This document shows positions 58,566 through 59,828 of a stretch of DNA of 59,828 nt, piece after piece. Below the pieces are notes generated by a model that worked only from the letters and a program-made list of their open reading frames with translations, made no database searches and was not told the origin of the DNA. Positions within the stretch are counted from its first letter, which is position 1; each line of letters begins with the position of its first letter. A program made the position numbers and the translations under genes. Source of the stretch: Acidobacteriota bacterium (lineage in GTDB: Bacteria > Acidobacteriota > Terriglobia > Bryobacterales > UBA6623); assembly GCA_027624045.1 (NCBI GenBank), contig JAQBUE010000005.1:1-59828 (forward strand), in the 5' to 3' direction.

Positions 58566-58695
58566 AGGTGGGCGACCTATGTGCCACACGGAAGAGCCAC
58601 ACTTGACAGAAGGCGAACAAATAGCGAATATAAACATGACGAAGCCGTTCTGAGCGGTTGATCGAGGTTGCTTATTGAAACAATTTTGATCGAAG

Positions 58696-59828
58696 ATGTT
58701 CTAACGGCGACTCGATGGCAAGAATTTTCACGAAGTTCGCGACCCTATCCACGTATTCGTTCGGCTTGATACGGATGAACGGAAAATCCTGGATTCGCGT
58801 CCATTTCAGAGGCTCCGCCACATTCACCAGCTGGCGCAGTCTTATCTCGTCTACCCGGGAGCAACACACAAGCGGTTCGAGCACTCTCTTGGGGTCATGG
58901 AACTTGCACGCCGGGTCTTTGAAACCGTCACTCAAGGTTCAGCTCTGACCGATGAGGTGAAGAAACTGATTCCGGAGCTCGATCAGCCGGACCAGTTGAC
59001 GTATTGGAAACGAGTTCTCAGAATGGCTGCCCTTTGTCACGACATCGGCCATTTACCTTTCTCCCACGCAGCGGAGAAAGAACTCCTGCCTGAAGGCTGG
59101 GACCATGAGCGGCTCACAAGGGACCTCATTCTGGGCGAAGAGATGCAGGCGATCTGGAACTCGGTTACACCACCTCTACGATCGGACGACATAGTCAAGC
59201 TAGCGGTTGGGCCAAGAAAGGCGAAGGATCTGACGTTCTCGAACTGGGAGGCGATTCTGTCCGAAATCATTGTTGGCGATTCGTTCGGCGTCGACAGGAT
59301 GGACTATCTTCTTCGGGATGCGTATCACGCCGGTGTTCCATATGGGCGCTTCGACCACTATCGTCTGATTGACACTTTACGGATTTTGCCGTCCCCCAAT
59401 GACGAAAATAATCGAGGAGAACCGGTTCTTGGGGTTGAGCAGGGTGGACTGGAGACGGCAGAAGCGTTGCTACTTGCGCGGTATTTCATGTATACCCAGG
59501 TCTACTTTCATCCCGTGCGACGAATCTACGACATCCATCTCAAAGACTTTTTGAAAGAGTGGCTTCCCGATGGAAGGTTCGGCACCTCAACGAAGGAGCA
59601 CCTTGAGTTGACTGACGCCGAGGTCACGACTGCCATTCGTACAGCGGCAGGCGACAAGGACAGGCCGGGCCATGATCCCGCCCGACGAATTACCAATCGA
59701 GAACATTTCAGGGTACTCTACCGGCGGCATCCCAGAGACGTAGAGAGTTGTCCAATGCAAGATGATCCTGAAAGGAGGGAGTGTTTCCAATACAAGATGA
59801 TCCTGAAGACGCAGCGGTCGGGGCAGGC
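58696..59828 (+). CDS. HD-domain phosphohydrolase (dGTPase/SAMHD1-like), runs off right edge; possible stop at codon 3
   Basis: Hand translation: MF*RRLDGKNFHEVRDPIHVFVRLDTDERKILDSRPFQRLRHIHQLAQSYLVYPGATHKRFEHSLGVMELARRVFETV...RMAALCHDIGHLPFSHAAEKELL...FGVDRMDYLLRDAYHAGVPYGRFDHYRLIDTLRILP...; open from 58705 to the window end. Not in the ORF track in this frame. Confidence 0.82.
59752..59807 (+). repeat. 35-bp-period near-direct repeat at the right window edge
   Basis: CCAATGCAAGATGATCCTGAA (59752-59772) and CCAATACAAGATGATCCTGAA (59787-59807), 20/21 identical. Confidence 0.85.

Noticed and set aside
58603-58634. TTGACA...TATAAA promoter-like pair upstream of the HD gene
   Set aside because: Spacer is 20 bp, longer than the usual 16-18; too weak to list as a feature.

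Overview
This window is dense, high-GC bacterial DNA. The gene content (Oar-like TonB receptor with an N-terminal carboxypeptidase-regulatory domain, PSD1/DUF1549-DUF1553 plus DUF1501 pairs, CRTAC1/ASPIC-UnbV, Acidobacteria-type efflux operons) suggests Acidobacteriota or a similar lineage; that assignment is inference. From left to right: (i) an edge-truncated RraA-family gene, an enolase-superfamily enzyme, an AstE/AspA-type deacylase and a divergent PhyH dioxygenase; (ii) a TonB-dependent receptor with a strong intrinsic terminator; (iii) a Sel1-repeat protein; (iv) a divergent pair of CRTAC1/FG-GAP protein and a seven-CXXCH multiheme-TPR fusion, followed by a PSD1 cytochrome-like protein, two tandem DUF1501 proteins and an S9 peptidase; (v) a DUF72 gene and a ligD gene, each broken by a single in-frame stop where tyrosine would be expected; (vi) a ~10.7 kb minus-strand efflux supercluster (RND + MacB-type permease + three adaptors + one TolC); (vii) a second PSD1 gene, assorted hydrolases, a TPR-TonB protein, a VWA-HEAT protein, gamma-glutamyltransferase, an HD protein and an AbrB/PIN toxin-antitoxin pair lying against a truncated Gfo/Idh gene; (viii) an APC permease, aconitase and an HD phosphohydrolase running off the right edge. 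No rRNA, tRNA, CRISPR array or recognisable transposase was found. The RraA gene, the 5' part of DUF72 and the HD gene at the right edge are not represented in their correct frame or full length in the ORF track; I read them by hand. The best leads are the interrupted genes and gene remnants, the heptaheme-TPR/CRTAC1/PSD1/DUF1501 neighbourhood, and the efflux locus that lacks an ATPase. I cannot demonstrate a novel defence or mobile system here.
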